A DNA stretch of 64,000 nucleotides from Bacteroidales bacterium (GCA_024401355.1 JAKSLF010000004.1:1-64000), one strand, 5' to 3'; counted from the first letter of the stretch, positions 18,187-28,114 are shown. Notes: generated from the letters alone by a model not told the origin. Numbers and translations: made by a program.

Positions 18187-18461
18187 CAACTTTGACCACT
18201 TTGACCGCGACCATTCCACGTTTTCTGCATTCTACTCCAATTTCTTCGTCTCCACAACTGTTAAAACGACTCTTCAGTCTGTTAATTCGAGTATATTTTC
18301 ACCGGCAACTTTTATACATCTTTCACAATTCCGTCTTTTTCAATTTCCCATAACTATAACGTAGGGATAACGGTACCTTAACGGACCCTTAAGCTACCTT
18401 TATTTTATCCTTTTCTTACTCTCTATTTAACGTCGATTAACAATGGTCATGGTCAAAATTG
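18187..18461 (+). repeat. 275-bp inverted-repeat-bounded element, copy A
   Basis: First of two related non-coding copies (the other at 59985-60259). Left end CAACTTTGACC, then a second TTTGACC and GACCATT; right end AATGGTCATGGTCAAA followed by ATTG, an inverted counterpart. A 28-base core at 18364-18391 (GGGATAACGGTACCTTAACG, one variable base, ACCCTTA) matches copy B. Boxes GTTAAAAC (18260) and CTTTCACA (18320) sit within one base of their positions in copy B, though the sequence between has diverged. No open frame. It fills most of the 589-base htpG-susD gap, about 80 bases from the susD terminator. Confidence 0.85.
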
Positions 18462-18539
18462 AAAAACTCACTTTCAGCTTTTCCCCTTCTTGAAAACACG
18501 CCATTTTAACATTTCTCAACCCAATATTAACAAAGAAAA

Positions 18540-18569
18540 TAGGCTGCCCATTTCACAATGAGCAGCCTA
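18540..18569 (-). terminator. Terminator of susCD operon
   Basis: TAGGCTGCCCATT (18540-18552) and AATGAGCAGCCTA (18557-18569) form a 13-bp stem with one wobble pair and a 4-base loop; on the minus strand it is followed by TTTTCTTTG. Confidence 0.85.
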
Positions 18570-18611
18570 CCCCCTTTAATCTATGATCAACAATAGTTGT
18601 CGTATCATCAA

Positions 18612-20339
18612 TTATTCAGCCCAACCAGGATTCTGCTTGAGATTACTGTTGATAGAAACAACTACAGCTGGGAATGGGAAGAGTTCATGCTTGCCTGCCT
18701 GGAAACCAGTAGCACGGCCTCTTGATGTATATACCGAATAGAATCTGTCATGCTCTTCGCATACTTCGTCACCAGCAGCAATTGGACGAGAAAGCTTGTC
18801 ATATACCTGAGTTACATTCTTTCCTGCTTCCTTTGCCAAGTCAAAGTCGTTCCAACGAACCATATCAGCCCAACGGCATCCCTCAAGCCACAACTCCAAC
18901 TTCTTCTCAAGTTTGATTGTGTTCATATCAACTGATGTGCTGATTGTCTTTGAGTTCGCACGCTTCTGGATATCGTTGACAACCTTCAAAGCTTCGTCAT
19001 TAGAACCCGACTGTACACATGCCTCTGCATACATAAGAAGTACTTCTGCATAACGCATGATTGTAAAGTTGTTCAAACGGCAGTTCTCACCACGGTTTGA
19101 CAAGTCGGCAATAGTACATACAGGCTTAAGTGGCAAATAAAGCGACTGACCATACAAACCACGCTCGTCAAGACCAATCTTATTAGATGCCTTCTTCTGA
19201 TCAAGTGTCATCTCATCAATTTCTGCAATACCATAATTAGCAAGATTGCAATATACAACATCCTCAATTGATACGATAGATGCATTCAAACGATATGAAT
19301 CAAGACCATCGTTCTCAATAAATTCATTTGCAAACTTTACAGGGACACCGCAACCACCCCATCCATCAATTGATGAATAGTTTGTACTTGGGTTTGCCTT
19401 AAAGTGGTCCGAACGCCAGTTCCAGATGTTTGCCTCCATCCATGTAGAACGGTTGATATGATCCCAGAATATACCTACATTTGAGTTCAAATCGAGATTA
19501 GCCTCGAAAAGCTTCTCCTCGTTGAGGTCACCACTTCTGTGGAAGTTCTCCATGTACTTCTCGCCTGGAACAAGAGCATACTTGCCAGAGTCAATCACCT
19601 TCTTCAAAGTTTCCTTTGCCTTAGCATAGTTACCCAAGAAGAGGTAGCACTTACCAGCTACTGCCTGAGCAAAGCCCTTAGTAACCTTTGCAGCGCCATC
19701 TTTGTCTGATACACTTGCACGCTCAGCAAGATCAGCCGCAGCTTCCTCGCACTCCTGAGCACACCATGTGAAAACTGCCTCTTTTGATGCTGCATTTGCA
19801 GGAAGAGCTGAACCTTCCAATACATGGTCGATAATTGGAGGTGTACCCCAACCAATAGCAAGCATCATGTGCATATATGCACGAAGCACACGAGCCTCTG
19901 CTACTACACGCTTTGTTGTTTCAGTCTTTCCACCCTTTGGAAGACCATCCTTAAACTTGTCAATAACAAGATTTGAATAGTACATCGCATAGTAGATGTT
20001 CTGATATGCATTCTTGATTACATCAGAACCCGAGTCATAACGGAACTCGTTCATCTGAGCAGCAAAGTCGTTATCGCCAAGGAATTCACCTGCAGCAAAC
20101 ACATCATCACCACAAAGGTTGAAGCAGAATCTGAATGGAGCATAAATCGAACCACCCTCGCGTGAACATATATTCCAAAGGAATCCCTGATATGCAGCAA
20201 CCATTGCCTGTTCTGCATGCTCATCTGTCTGATAGAAGTTCTCTATCGCAGTCACACCCTTCTGTTCTATCTCCAACTCATCCTCACAAGCCGGAAACAT
20301 CAACGCAGATGCAAGAGCCAGACCTAATATCTTTTTCAT
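18612..20339 (-). CDS. SusD-family nutrient-binding lipoprotein
   Basis: Surface lipoprotein that lids its SusC partner and binds glycan or another large nutrient. The ATG at 20339 is chosen over a TTG four codons upstream; it begins MKKILGLALASALMFPAC, a lipoprotein signal with Cys at the lipobox. The 575-residue product has the SusD layout: TPR-like helices (NFYQTDEHAEQAMVAAYQGF near 35-55; ARVLRAYMHMMLAIGWGTPP) and the C-terminal RagB/SusD region (MRYAEVLLMYAEACVQSG, WLEGCRWADMVRW). It follows susC by 44 bases. No glycoside hydrolase, sulfatase or sensor lies beside the pair, so the substrate cannot be inferred. Confidence 0.95.
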   Translation of the reverse strand: MKKILGLALASALMFPACEDELEIEQKGVTAIENFYQTDEHAEQAMVAAYQGFLWNICSREGGSIYAPFRFCFNLCGDDVFAAGEFLGDNDFAAQMNEFRYDSGSDVIKNAYQNIYYAMYYSNLVIDKFKDGLPKGGKTETTKRVVAEARVLRAYMHMMLAIGWGTPPIIDHVLEGSALPANAASKEAVFTWCAQECEEAAADLAERASVSDKDGAAKVTKGFAQAVAGKCYLFLGNYAKAKETLKKVIDSGKYALVPGEKYMENFHRSGDLNEEKLFEANLDLNSNVGIFWDHINRSTWMEANIWNWRSDHFKANPSTNYSSIDGWGGCGVPVKFANEFIENDGLDSYRLNASIVSIEDVVYCNLANYGIAEIDEMTLDQKKASNKIGLDERGLYGQSLYLPLKPVCTIADLSNRGENCRLNNFTIMRYAEVLLMYAEACVQSGSNDEALKVVNDIQKRANSKTISTSVDMNTIKLEKKLELWLEGCRWADMVRWNDFDLAKEAGKNVTQVYDKLSRPIAAGDEVCEEHDRFYSVYTSRGRATGFQAGKHELFPFPAVVVSINSNLKQNPGWAE

Positions 20340-20383
20340 ATTTATAGACAATTTTTTTTGTATAACAATTTATTCTTCAACTA

Positions 20384-23300
20384 TTAGAATGTAACGCTTA
20401 CGCCAAATACAACCTTCTTAGTTGTTGGATATGTACCGCAGTCATAACCCATATCTTTCTGATTGCTTGTTGTAGCAGTTTCTGGGTCGCAACCTGGATA
20501 CTTAGTAATTGTAAAGAAGTCATCAAGTGAAGCGAATACACGGCAGTTGCTTACATATACCTTCTCTGTAATAGACTTTGGAAGAGTATAACCAAGCTGG
20601 ATCTGCTTGAACTTGAAGAATGAACCGTTGAACAACGATACATCTGAACTCCAATATGTCCAGTCACTTACAACCTGATCAACTGCAGCATACTTAGCAT
20701 TCTTGTTGTCTGGTGTCCATGCATTCTCCGAATAGAGCTTCAAGCTGTTCGAACGTGGACGGTCTGCACTATAGAGCAATGAGAAAATGTCGTTGCCTGC
20801 CGAACCTGTACCATATACTGTGAAGTCAATGCCCTTGTACTCGAGGTTCAATGTGATACCGTATGTTGCATCTGGAATAGCCTTACCTATTTTCTGCATG
20901 TCGTTATCAGTAACTTCATTTACAACCTTGCCATCCTTGTCATAGTACTGTGGCTTACCAGTTTCCTTGTCTACACCTGCATACTTGTAACCGCAGAAGT
21001 ACCAGATTGGCTCGCCTGCCTCGAAACGAGTGTAAGTCTTGTAGTTCAAACCGCTTACACCACCACGAGTACCCTCAAGGTGATCAAGAGCTGCTGTCAT
21101 TTCCTTTACCTCGTTCTTCAATGTTGAGAGGTTTGCATTGATGCCGTAGTGCAAATCACCGATCTGATCCTTCCAGCCCAACTCGATTTCAATACCACGG
21201 TTCTCAACCTCACCAGCATTTACGAATGTGCTCTTCACACCAATTTCTGGAATTGGATTAATCTGAAGAAGAAGATCCTTTGTTGTCTTCTTGTACCAGT
21301 CAAAGCCTAATGAAAGTCTGCTGTCAAGGAAACGAGCATCAAAACCAAGGTCAACCTGCTCTGAAGTCTCCCACTTGAGGCTTGGATTAGCCAAGCCTGA
21401 AGGACCTGAACCGTATGTTACATCCGAACCATCGTTACCATTATACTGATACCACTGGCTGTTCAACGCAATTGTTGTTGAATACTGATAGCCACTCAAT
21501 ACGTTGATGTTACCATTGCGGCCCCATGAACCACGAAGCTTCAAGAATGATACAACGTCTGGAGTAATGTTGTCTCTGAAGAAGTTTTCGTTGCTTATTG
21601 TCCAACCTGCTGATACTGATGGGAACTTACCCCAACGTGCCTCCTTAGAAAGCTTTGATGAGTCAAATGCATCTGCACGAAGGTTGAACTGTACGCTATA
21701 ACGGTCATTATAGTTATAGGTAAGACGACCAAAGAATGAAGTGTTTGTTGACTTGCCTGGAGCATTACCTACAGTCTTTGTTGCATCACCCTTCAAGTAA
21801 TTAATATACAAGAAGTTTGGCTCATAGCTTGACAAGATGTCTGTACCCTGTGATGATATAGAAGCATTGTCATCGTTATGCTCTTCGTATGCCATACCTG
21901 CCATCAAACCTACTGTATGAAGACCAGCAAATGTCTTGTCAAAATTCAAGAAGTTCTCAAACTGATAGTAGTAGCTTGTGTTGACGTTTGCCGAAATGCT
22001 ATAGTTCGATGAACTTGCCATACCTGTCAACCAATAAGGCTTCTCATAGCTGTGTGAGTTTGACTGAGCAATGCGATAGCCCAAACGTGATGTGAAAGTA
22101 AGGAAGTCTACTGGCTGGAACATCAATGATGTTGTACCACGTACAGTAAAGCCCTTGCTGCTTGAATCTGTCTTGTCACGCTGGAACAATGGGTTACCTG
22201 TTGCCTCCTCAAGGAACTTCGAAGTTGCATAGAAGTCATTATTGTGCTTTGGATCTGTTGGGATAGGATCACCCAACTCATAGTGCTGCTTCATTGCTGT
22301 TGCACAATCTTCAATTTTGCTGTAGTATGCAGGTGTCAATGGATCCATTGCCATTACTGAGTTCAACATCGAACCGTATGACGCCTGAGAAACTGACTTT
22401 GTTGCCCACTTCTCAATTGAGTTGTTTGAGCTAACCTTAAACCACTTCTTGATTTCATAGTCAGCATTAACCTGTGATGTCAAACGCTCGTATGTATCCT
22501 TCTTGCCCTTTACGATACCATCGTTGTTTACATAGTTGATAGATGCAAGGAAATGACCTCTTTCGTTACCACCCTGGAATATCAACGAATGCTGCTTTGA
22601 CCAGCTGTTCTCGAATACTGCATCAAACCAGTCATAGCTCTGACCTGGCTTGTAACCTGCAACATCAAGGTCTGCCTGAGTAATCTTGCCAGTTGCCATC
22701 TGATACTTAACGTATGAGTCGCCGTCAAACAACTCAGCCTTCTTGCCAAGGCTCTGCGATGTAAACTTGCCTTCGTATGTAATTGAAGAATTGCCCGCAC
22801 TACCGTTCTTTGTTGTAATGAGTACGACACCATTACCAGCCTGAGCACCATAAATAGCTGCAGATGCGGCATCCTTCAAAACTTCCATTGACTTAATCAT
22901 CGATGGGTCAAGATACTGAATGTTGTCTACCTTCAAACCATCAACGATCAACAGTGGCCCGATGTTACCAGAGTTCGAAGAATATCCACGTACTCGGATC
23001 TGAGCTGCTGTACCAGGAGCACCTGAATTGTTCAAGATCTGCACACCAGATACCTTACCCTGCAATGCTGCAGCAGCATCTGTTGTTGAACGTGACTTCA
23101 AGTCGTCTTCACGTACCGATGTCACCGAACCTGTCAAGTCACTCTTCTTCTGAACACCATAACCTACAACGATAAGCTCGTCGAGTTCCTTTGAGTCAGA
23201 CTCAAGAGTAACATCAATTGTATTGAATCCCGCAACTGGCTGCTCCTGAGTTACGAAACCAATAAATGAAACAACAATAGTAGCATCCTCTTTTACATTG

Positions 23301-23488
23301 AGAGAATATCTACCATCAATGTCCGTAACAGTACCATTTGTAGTACCTTTTTCAAGGACTGCGACACCAGGCAGAGGCTGCATGTCCTCACCCGAAATAA
23401 CGCATCCTTTAATGTTCTTCGTCTGTGCCCATGATGCTATAAATGACATGAGCAAAAACGACAAACAAAACAAAAGTCTTGTTTTCAT
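20384..23488 (-). CDS. SusC/RagA-family TonB-linked outer membrane transporter
   Basis: TonB-dependent importer, 1034 residues. A signal peptide (ends SFIASWAQ) is followed by a carboxypeptidase-like regulatory domain (about 25-100), the SusC signature GYGVQKKSDLTGSV (about 107-120), the plug (IRVRGYSSNSGNIGPLLIVD) and a 22-strand barrel ending GVSVTF. Typical full length. It heads the susCD operon. Upstream are a -7 promoter box (23575-23582), a leader hairpin (23525-23560) and repeated ATGTAAC boxes, suggesting regulated expression. No anti-sigma/ECF pair or hybrid two-component sensor is in the window. Confidence 0.96.
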   Translation of the reverse strand: MKTRLLFCLSFLLMSFIASWAQTKNIKGCVISGEDMQPLPGVAVLEKGTTNGTVTDIDGRYSLNVKEDATIVVSFIGFVTQEQPVAGFNTIDVTLESDSKELDELIVVGYGVQKKSDLTGSVTSVREDDLKSRSTTDAAAALQGKVSGVQILNNSGAPGTAAQIRVRGYSSNSGNIGPLLIVDGLKVDNIQYLDPSMIKSMEVLKDAASAAIYGAQAGNGVVLITTKNGSAGNSSITYEGKFTSQSLGKKAELFDGDSYVKYQMATGKITQADLDVAGYKPGQSYDWFDAVFENSWSKQHSLIFQGGNERGHFLASINYVNNDGIVKGKKDTYERLTSQVNADYEIKKWFKVSSNNSIEKWATKSVSQASYGSMLNSVMAMDPLTPAYYSKIEDCATAMKQHYELGDPIPTDPKHNNDFYATSKFLEEATGNPLFQRDKTDSSSKGFTVRGTTSLMFQPVDFLTFTSRLGYRIAQSNSHSYEKPYWLTGMASSSNYSISANVNTSYYYQFENFLNFDKTFAGLHTVGLMAGMAYEEHNDDNASISSQGTDILSSYEPNFLYINYLKGDATKTVGNAPGKSTNTSFFGRLTYNYNDRYSVQFNLRADAFDSSKLSKEARWGKFPSVSAGWTISNENFFRDNITPDVVSFLKLRGSWGRNGNINVLSGYQYSTTIALNSQWYQYNGNDGSDVTYGSGPSGLANPSLKWETSEQVDLGFDARFLDSRLSLGFDWYKKTTKDLLLQINPIPEIGVKSTFVNAGEVENRGIEIELGWKDQIGDLHYGINANLSTLKNEVKEMTAALDHLEGTRGGVSGLNYKTYTRFEAGEPIWYFCGYKYAGVDKETGKPQYYDKDGKVVNEVTDNDMQKIGKAIPDATYGITLNLEYKGIDFTVYGTGSAGNDIFSLLYSADRPRSNSLKLYSENAWTPDNKNAKYAAVDQVVSDWTYWSSDVSLFNGSFFKFKQIQLGYTLPKSITEKVYVSNCRVFASLDDFFTITKYPGCDPETATTSNQKDMGYDCGTYPTTKKVVFGVSVTF

Positions 23489-23524
23489 AGTTTTGATTTT
23501 TAGTTTGTTAGGTTTTAATTGTCA

Positions 23525-23560
23525 CTTGAACAACTCCACACACACTTTACATTGTTCAAG
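23525..23560 (-). promoter_or_regulatory. Hairpin in susC 5' leader
   Basis: CTTGAACAA (23525-23533) and TTGTTCAAG (23552-23560) form a perfect 9-bp stem with an 18-base loop, about 37 bases upstream of the susC start and inside the predicted leader. It could affect mRNA stability, translation or pairing with a small RNA. Confidence 0.45.
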
Positions 23561-23574
23561 CTAAACTAGCAGTG

Positions 23575-23582
23575 CAAAAATA
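23575..23582 (-). promoter_or_regulatory. -7 promoter box of susCD
   Basis: TATTTTTG on the minus strand fits TAnnTTTG; TTTG lies 16 bases upstream as a short-spaced -33 candidate. Predicted leader of about 80 bases. Confidence 0.55.
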
Positions 23583-23612
23583 AGTTAAAAACATCCAACA
23601 AATCTCATCAAA

Positions 23613-23680
23613 ATGTAATATCGTTTTTTTTCCAGGTTACATATCTACATAATGTAACAAATAAATTAAGAATATGTAAC
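23613..23680. promoter_or_regulatory. ATGTAAC box cluster upstream of susC promoter
   Basis: ATGTAAT at 23613, inverted GTTACAT at 23636, and ATGTAAC at 23652 and 23674 lie just upstream of the promoter. The last two are 22 bases apart, two helical turns. A candidate activator-binding array. Confidence 0.45.
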
Positions 23681-23970
23681 ATTTAACTAGAATATCAATT
23701 TCACCCCCCTTATTTATTACCAATGTGAAACGCAGAGAAAAAACCAAAATAACACCCATCATTTCTATTAACATGTCGAACACCTAAATGCAACAAACGA
23801 ATAACTACCAAACATTACCTCAACTATTAAAAAATACACTTTTTATGAAACTATTTTTTTTAGATATAGTAAAATTTATTGAAAATGAAATTAATTATGG
23901 CACGCATTTTGATATTCCATACAACAGAAAACAATTAACGGAATTAATAATTAACCATAAACATACGATT

Positions 23971-24846
23971 ATGAAAAAGTTTGTTCTCACAATCGCGCTT
24001 ATCGCAATTTGCTGCACTTCAGCTTTTGCATCTTTAAGCAACTCCAAGATTCGTACTTATGCTCGTTTCTTGACTGACCGCATGGCTTACGAGCTCGACC
24101 TCAATGCTTATCAGTACGAAGACTGCTACGAGGTCAACTACGACTTCCTCCATGCCGTTAATCCTCTACTCGACGATATGGTATATGGATATATAGACGC
24201 TATCGACCGTTACTACGATTTCCTCGACTATCGTAACGACGACCTTAGATACATCCTGTCCGCTCGACAGTATCTCAAGTTCATCGACTGCGAATACTTC
24301 CACCGCCCTATCTACTCGACCGGACACGACTGGGCACTAAGAATCTATACGATTTATAGCAACAAGAATTTCTACTACTACGATGCTCCATTGTGCTACA
24401 AGTCATACACTGGTCTGCATTCTCGCGTATACCATTCAAGCGGTTATTATATTAATCGCCATACGCATGTCGATCACCACACCGTGACTATCAACATCAA
24501 TAAGAGCGCCAACTACGACCGTAGCCGCAGAAGCGATTTTGGAGTTAACATCAAAAACCGTAATGGCAATAAGTATGATGTCAACAACTACAACAATCGC
24601 AACCAGCAGAATCGTACTAGCGACAGCCGTTATAAGGACAATAGCAACAATAAGTACTCTCCTGAGATCAATAATCGTAACAACGGAGGAAACAAGACTA
24701 TTTCCGACAATAACAACAAGTCCAACAGTAGCACTACTGACAATGGTTCACGTACCAGAACTTCTACAAACACTAATTCAAATTCTGGCACAACAACCAA
24801 CAGCGGTAGCAGCAACCGTTCAAACGCTAATACCGGAAGAAGATAA
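23971..24846 (+). CDS. Secreted protein with Asn/Ser/Thr-rich tail, unknown function
   Basis: Not recognised as a named family. The ATG at 23971 is chosen because it is followed by a clean signal peptide (MKKFVLTIALIAICCTSAFA). The 291-residue product has an N-terminal ordered half (about 21-160) rich in Tyr and Asp (e.g. LTDRMAYELDLNAYQYEDCY, then IDRYYDFLDYRNDDLRYILS), a His-rich spot (RHTHVDHHTVTININKS near 170-185), and from about 190 to the end a repetitive Asn/Ser/Thr/Arg tail that is surely disordered. It could be a surface or periplasmic protein. Single gene with a strong terminator. Confidence 0.7.
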   Translation: MKKFVLTIALIAICCTSAFASLSNSKIRTYARFLTDRMAYELDLNAYQYEDCYEVNYDFLHAVNPLLDDMVYGYIDAIDRYYDFLDYRNDDLRYILSARQYLKFIDCEYFHRPIYSTGHDWALRIYTIYSNKNFYYYDAPLCYKSYTGLHSRVYHSSGYYINRHTHVDHHTVTININKSANYDRSRRSDFGVNIKNRNGNKYDVNNYNNRNQQNRTSDSRYKDNSNNKYSPEINNRNNGGNKTISDNNNKSNSSTTDNGSRTRTSTNTNSNSGTTTNSGSSNRSNANTGRR

Positions 24847-24866
24847 CAACTAACCTATAAAACAAA

Positions 24867-24902
24867 GAGGAAGGCGGCCACATAGCCGCCTTCCTCATTT
24901 TT
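24867..24902 (+). terminator. Rho-independent terminator
   Basis: GAGGAAGGCGGC (24867-24878), loop CACATA, GCCGCCTTCCTC (24885-24896), then ATTTTTT. A perfect 12-bp stem. Confidence 0.93.
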
Positions 24903-24914
24903 TATCTCACACGT

Positions 24915-25310
24915 TTATCTTTTTATCCCAGCAATCCTATCCGCCCACGATTCAGTATAAAACCAATAGTACGACCTTTTTCTAAACAGCCCCAACATTC
25001 TTAGTCCACACCAGCTAATAGATGGTATACCTATTACAAATAGATACAAAGGACCTAATATCATACTCTGAACCGTATGCCCCAATTCATGGCTCAATAC
25101 ATCTACCCCAGAATATTTATCCATCAAGACAAAATGTCCCAGACTAATACCGCCACCAAACGACGTTGTTCTAATAACACAAACAGGCATTCCCTGACCA
25201 TTGCCTATAAATGTACAACGCATTCTTTTAACTACAAACACAAGGAACAAGCCAACTACATCTTGCGGCATCATCCAAATAAACAACACAAGGTTTTTTA
25301 ATATATTCAT
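24915..25310 (-). CDS. Small membrane protein with HELGH motif
   Basis: A 131-residue protein with an N-terminal hydrophobic helix (MNILKNLVLFIWMMPQDVVGL), then GISLGHFVLMD, HELGHTVQS and a second hydrophobic stretch (MILGPLYLFVIGIPS), ending with WFYTESWADRIAG. HExxH with a downstream Glu (TESWADR) is the gluzincin-like zinc arrangement, and similar short proteins with HE(Y/L)GHxxQS...GPLYL are widespread in Bacteroidota and Firmicutes. Activity is unproven. The ATG at 25310 is used rather than an upstream TTG, which lies next to the valS terminator. Confidence 0.65.
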   Translation of the reverse strand: MNILKNLVLFIWMMPQDVVGLFLVFVVKRMRCTFIGNGQGMPVCVIRTTSFGGGISLGHFVLMDKYSGVDVLSHELGHTVQSMILGPLYLFVIGIPSISWCGLRMLGLFRKRSYYWFYTESWADRIAGIKR

Positions 25311-25342
25311 ATTAATACAATTACTTATCAAAACAAACAAAA

Positions 25343-25370
25343 TGAGGTTGCCCTGTATTGAACAACCTCA
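25343..25370 (-). terminator. Terminator of valS
   Basis: TGAGGTTG (25343-25350) and CAACCTCA (25363-25370), 12-base loop; on the minus strand followed by TTTTGTTTGTTTTG. It lies 25 bases after the valS stop. Confidence 0.85.
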
Positions 25371-25395
25371 TTCTTTATCGGATAATTTCAAATAG

Positions 25396-28038
25396 TTACT
25401 TTTTCAGCTTCGACAGACTTTCCTTAAGAGCTGCAATCTTGCTTTCGGCATCTGCCTGCTTCTTCTTCTCCATCTCTACAACCGCAGCTGGAGCATTGGC
25501 AACAAACTTCTCGTTCGACAACTTCTTCTGAATACCCATCAAGAAGCCTTCCAAATGCATCAATTCTGCTTCTTGCTTCTGTATCTCAGCCTCTGCATCA
25601 ACAAGATTTCCAAGAGGAACACTATATGTTGCTGTACCAACCATAAATGTAGCCGCTGTATCGTCCTTTGCAGAAACAACTTCTATCGAAGAAAGATTTG
25701 CCATCTTTGTTATACAGCTATTAAATGCTTCAGATGGATTCTGACCAACAGCCTGAAGTACCAACGCCTCCTTCTGGGCAATGTTCTTCTGGTTACGTAT
25801 TGTTCTAACACCACTTATGACTTCCTTGGCTGCATTAAATGCTTCAATAAACTTGTCATCATCTGCACTCAAAGATGCTTCAGACACACGTGCAAGCATG
25901 ATGCTCTCACCATCCTTGCGGTCGTAAATATGCTGCCACAGTTCCTCTGTGATGAATGGCATAAATGGATGAAGCAACTTAAGGAGTTCATCAAAGAATC
26001 CAAGCGTAGCATCAAATGTCGCCTTGTCAATTGGCTTCTGATATGCAGGCTTAATAAGCTCAAGGTACCATGAAGAGAACTCATCCCAGAACAACTTATA
26101 TACTGCCATCAACGCCTCACTCAGACGATATTTAGTGAAGAGGTCTGCAACTTCTGCCGAAGTCTTCCTCAACAATGCATCAAACCACTTGACTGCTATC
26201 TTAGATGCTTCTGGCTGCTCTATATCTGCAACTTCCCATCCCTTCACAAGACGGAATGCATTCCATATCTTATTGTTAAAGTTTCTACCCTGCTCACACA
26301 ACGAGTCATCAAAGAGAATGTCATTTCCAGCAGGAGCAGAAAGCATCATGCCCATTCTCACTCCGTCTGCACCATATTTCTCGATAAGCTCAAGTGGATC
26401 TGGCGAGTTACCAAGCGACTTCGACATCTTACGACCAATCTTGTCACGAACAATACCAGTAAAGTACACATTCTTGAATGGCATCTTACCCTGATATTCG
26501 TATCCAGCCATAATCATGCGGGCAACCCAGAAGAAGATAATATCCGGACCTGTAACAAGGTCACTTGTTGGATAATAATAGTTTATCTCCTCGTTGTTTG
26601 GATTGTTTATACCATCAAACAGAGATATAGGCCACAACCATGATGAGAACCATGTATCAAGACAATCGCTGTCCTGACGCAAATCCTCCATCTTGATATT
26701 TGCATCTTTCTGTTTTGCCAACTCAAGAGCCTTCTCTGCAGTCTCTGCTACAACATAACCACCTTGTGGCAAATAATATGCAGGAATTCTATGACCCCAC
26801 CAAAGCTGACGGCTTATGCACCAGTCTTTGATGTTCTCCATCCAATAACGATATGTATTCTTATATTTTGCAGGATAGAATTTGATGTCATCATTCATCA
26901 CAGCCTCAAGTGCTGGCTTAGCCAAGTGCTCCATCTTAAGGAACCACTGCATCGAAAGCTTTGGCTCAATCGCAACTCCAGTACGCTCCGAGCAGCCCAC
27001 TTTGTTGTCATAGTCCTCTGTCTTCTCCATCAAGCCCGCAGCCTCAAGATCAATTGCAATCTGCTTACGTACGTCAAATCGGTCCTGACCTACATATAGA
27101 CCTGCAGCCTCGCTGATTGTCGCATTGTCGTTGAAGATGTCAATGATTGGCAGATTATACTTCTCACCAAGCATATAGTCGGCTACATCATGCGCAGGAG
27201 TAACCTTCAAACATCCTGTACCAAAGCCTATCTCTACATACTCATCCTCAATGATTGGAATAACACGATTCACAAGAGGTACGATAACTTTCTTGCCTCT
27301 TAACCACTGATTCTTTTCGTCATTAGGATTAATACATACAGCAGCATCACCCATAATAGTCTCAGGACGTGTTGTAGCTACAACACAATATTTGCCACTT
27401 CCATCAGGCTTGCCATCTTCACCGGCAATCATATATTTCAAATAGAAAAGCTTGCTATGCTCTTCTTTATATATTACTTCCTCATCCGAGAGTGCGGTAA
27501 GTGCTTTTGGATCCCAGTTCACCATTCGCACACCACGATAGATAAGTCCCTTGTTGAAAAGGTCGCAGAACACTTTTATCACAGCCTCACTTCTGTTGTC
27601 ATCCATTGTGAATGCTGTTCTATCCCAGTCACATGACGCACCAAGTTTACGGAGCTGTTTAAGGATTATTCCACCATGCTCGTTTGTCCAGTCCCATGCA
27701 TGCTTCAAGAACTCATCACGTGTCAAGTCTGTCTTCTTAATTCCCTGCTGGGCAAGCTTGTTCACAACTTTTGCCTCTGTTGCAATCGAAGCATGATCAG
27801 TACCTGGAACCCAACACGCATTCTTACCCATCATTCTTGCACGACGTACAAGAATATCCTGAATCGTGTTGTTCAGCATGTGTCCCATGTGAAGGACACC
27901 TGTAACATTTGGTGGAGGGATAACGACTGTATATGGCTGACGGCTATCAGGTTTTGATGCAAATAATTTTTGGTCAATCCAATACTTGTACCAGCGTTCT
28001 TCTATTTCTGCCGGAGTGTACTTTGTTGCGAGTTCCAT
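25396..28038 (-). CDS. valS: Valine--tRNA ligase
   Basis: Class I aminoacyl-tRNA synthetase that charges tRNA-Val, 880 residues. The HIGH motif reads HMGH within [15 protein letters not shown] (residues ~43-57); the KMSKS loop is [12 protein letters not shown]. The editing (CP1) domain includes [11 protein letters not shown], the anticodon-binding domain follows, and the C-terminal ~65 residues are the usual Glu/Lys-rich coiled-coil arm. Standalone minus-strand gene with its own terminator. Two TATCTTTG boxes 20 bases apart lie upstream. Confidence 0.98.
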   Translation of the reverse strand: MELATKYTPAEIEERWYKYWIDQKLFASKPDSRQPYTVVIPPPNVTGVLHMGHMLNNTIQDILVRRARMMGKNACWVPGTDHASIATEAKVVNKLAQQGIKKTDLTRDEFLKHAWDWTNEHGGIILKQLRKLGASCDWDRTAFTMDDNRSEAVIKVFCDLFNKGLIYRGVRMVNWDPKALTALSDEEVIYKEEHSKLFYLKYMIAGEDGKPDGSGKYCVVATTRPETIMGDAAVCINPNDEKNQWLRGKKVIVPLVNRVIPIIEDEYVEIGFGTGCLKVTPAHDVADYMLGEKYNLPIIDIFNDNATISEAAGLYVGQDRFDVRKQIAIDLEAAGLMEKTEDYDNKVGCSERTGVAIEPKLSMQWFLKMEHLAKPALEAVMNDDIKFYPAKYKNTYRYWMENIKDWCISRQLWWGHRIPAYYLPQGGYVVAETAEKALELAKQKDANIKMEDLRQDSDCLDTWFSSWLWPISLFDGINNPNNEEINYYYPTSDLVTGPDIIFFWVARMIMAGYEYQGKMPFKNVYFTGIVRDKIGRKMSKSLGNSPDPLELIEKYGADGVRMGMMLSAPAGNDILFDDSLCEQGRNFNNKIWNAFRLVKGWEVADIEQPEASKIAVKWFDALLRKTSAEVADLFTKYRLSEALMAVYKLFWDEFSSWYLELIKPAYQKPIDKATFDATLGFFDELLKLLHPFMPFITEELWQHIYDRKDGESIMLARVSEASLSADDDKFIEAFNAAKEVISGVRTIRNQKNIAQKEALVLQAVGQNPSEAFNSCITKMANLSSIEVVSAKDDTAATFMVGTATYSVPLGNLVDAEAEIQKQEAELMHLEGFLMGIQKKLSNEKFVANAPAAVVEMEKKKQADAESKIAALKESLSKLKK

Positions 28039-28114
28039 TTCTTATCTATTACATAATTACGAACGACGAACAACACGTTCATCTATCGCTGTCTTTTAAT
28101 CTCTTTTGTGACTG

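Larger units (their letters stand above)
23489..23970. other. Regulatory region between susC and the secreted-protein gene
   Basis: 482 bases between divergent genes. The susC side carries the promoter, leader hairpin and ATGTAAC boxes listed separately. The right half (about 23700-23970) is very AT-rich. An open frame there continues into the gene at 23971, but its upstream part lacks a signal peptide and is probably untranslated. Confidence 0.55.

Noticed and set aside
23788..24846. Longer start of the secreted Asn-rich protein at 23788
   Set aside because: The extra 61 residues precede a perfect signal peptide at 23971 and are encoded by very AT-rich intergenic-like DNA.
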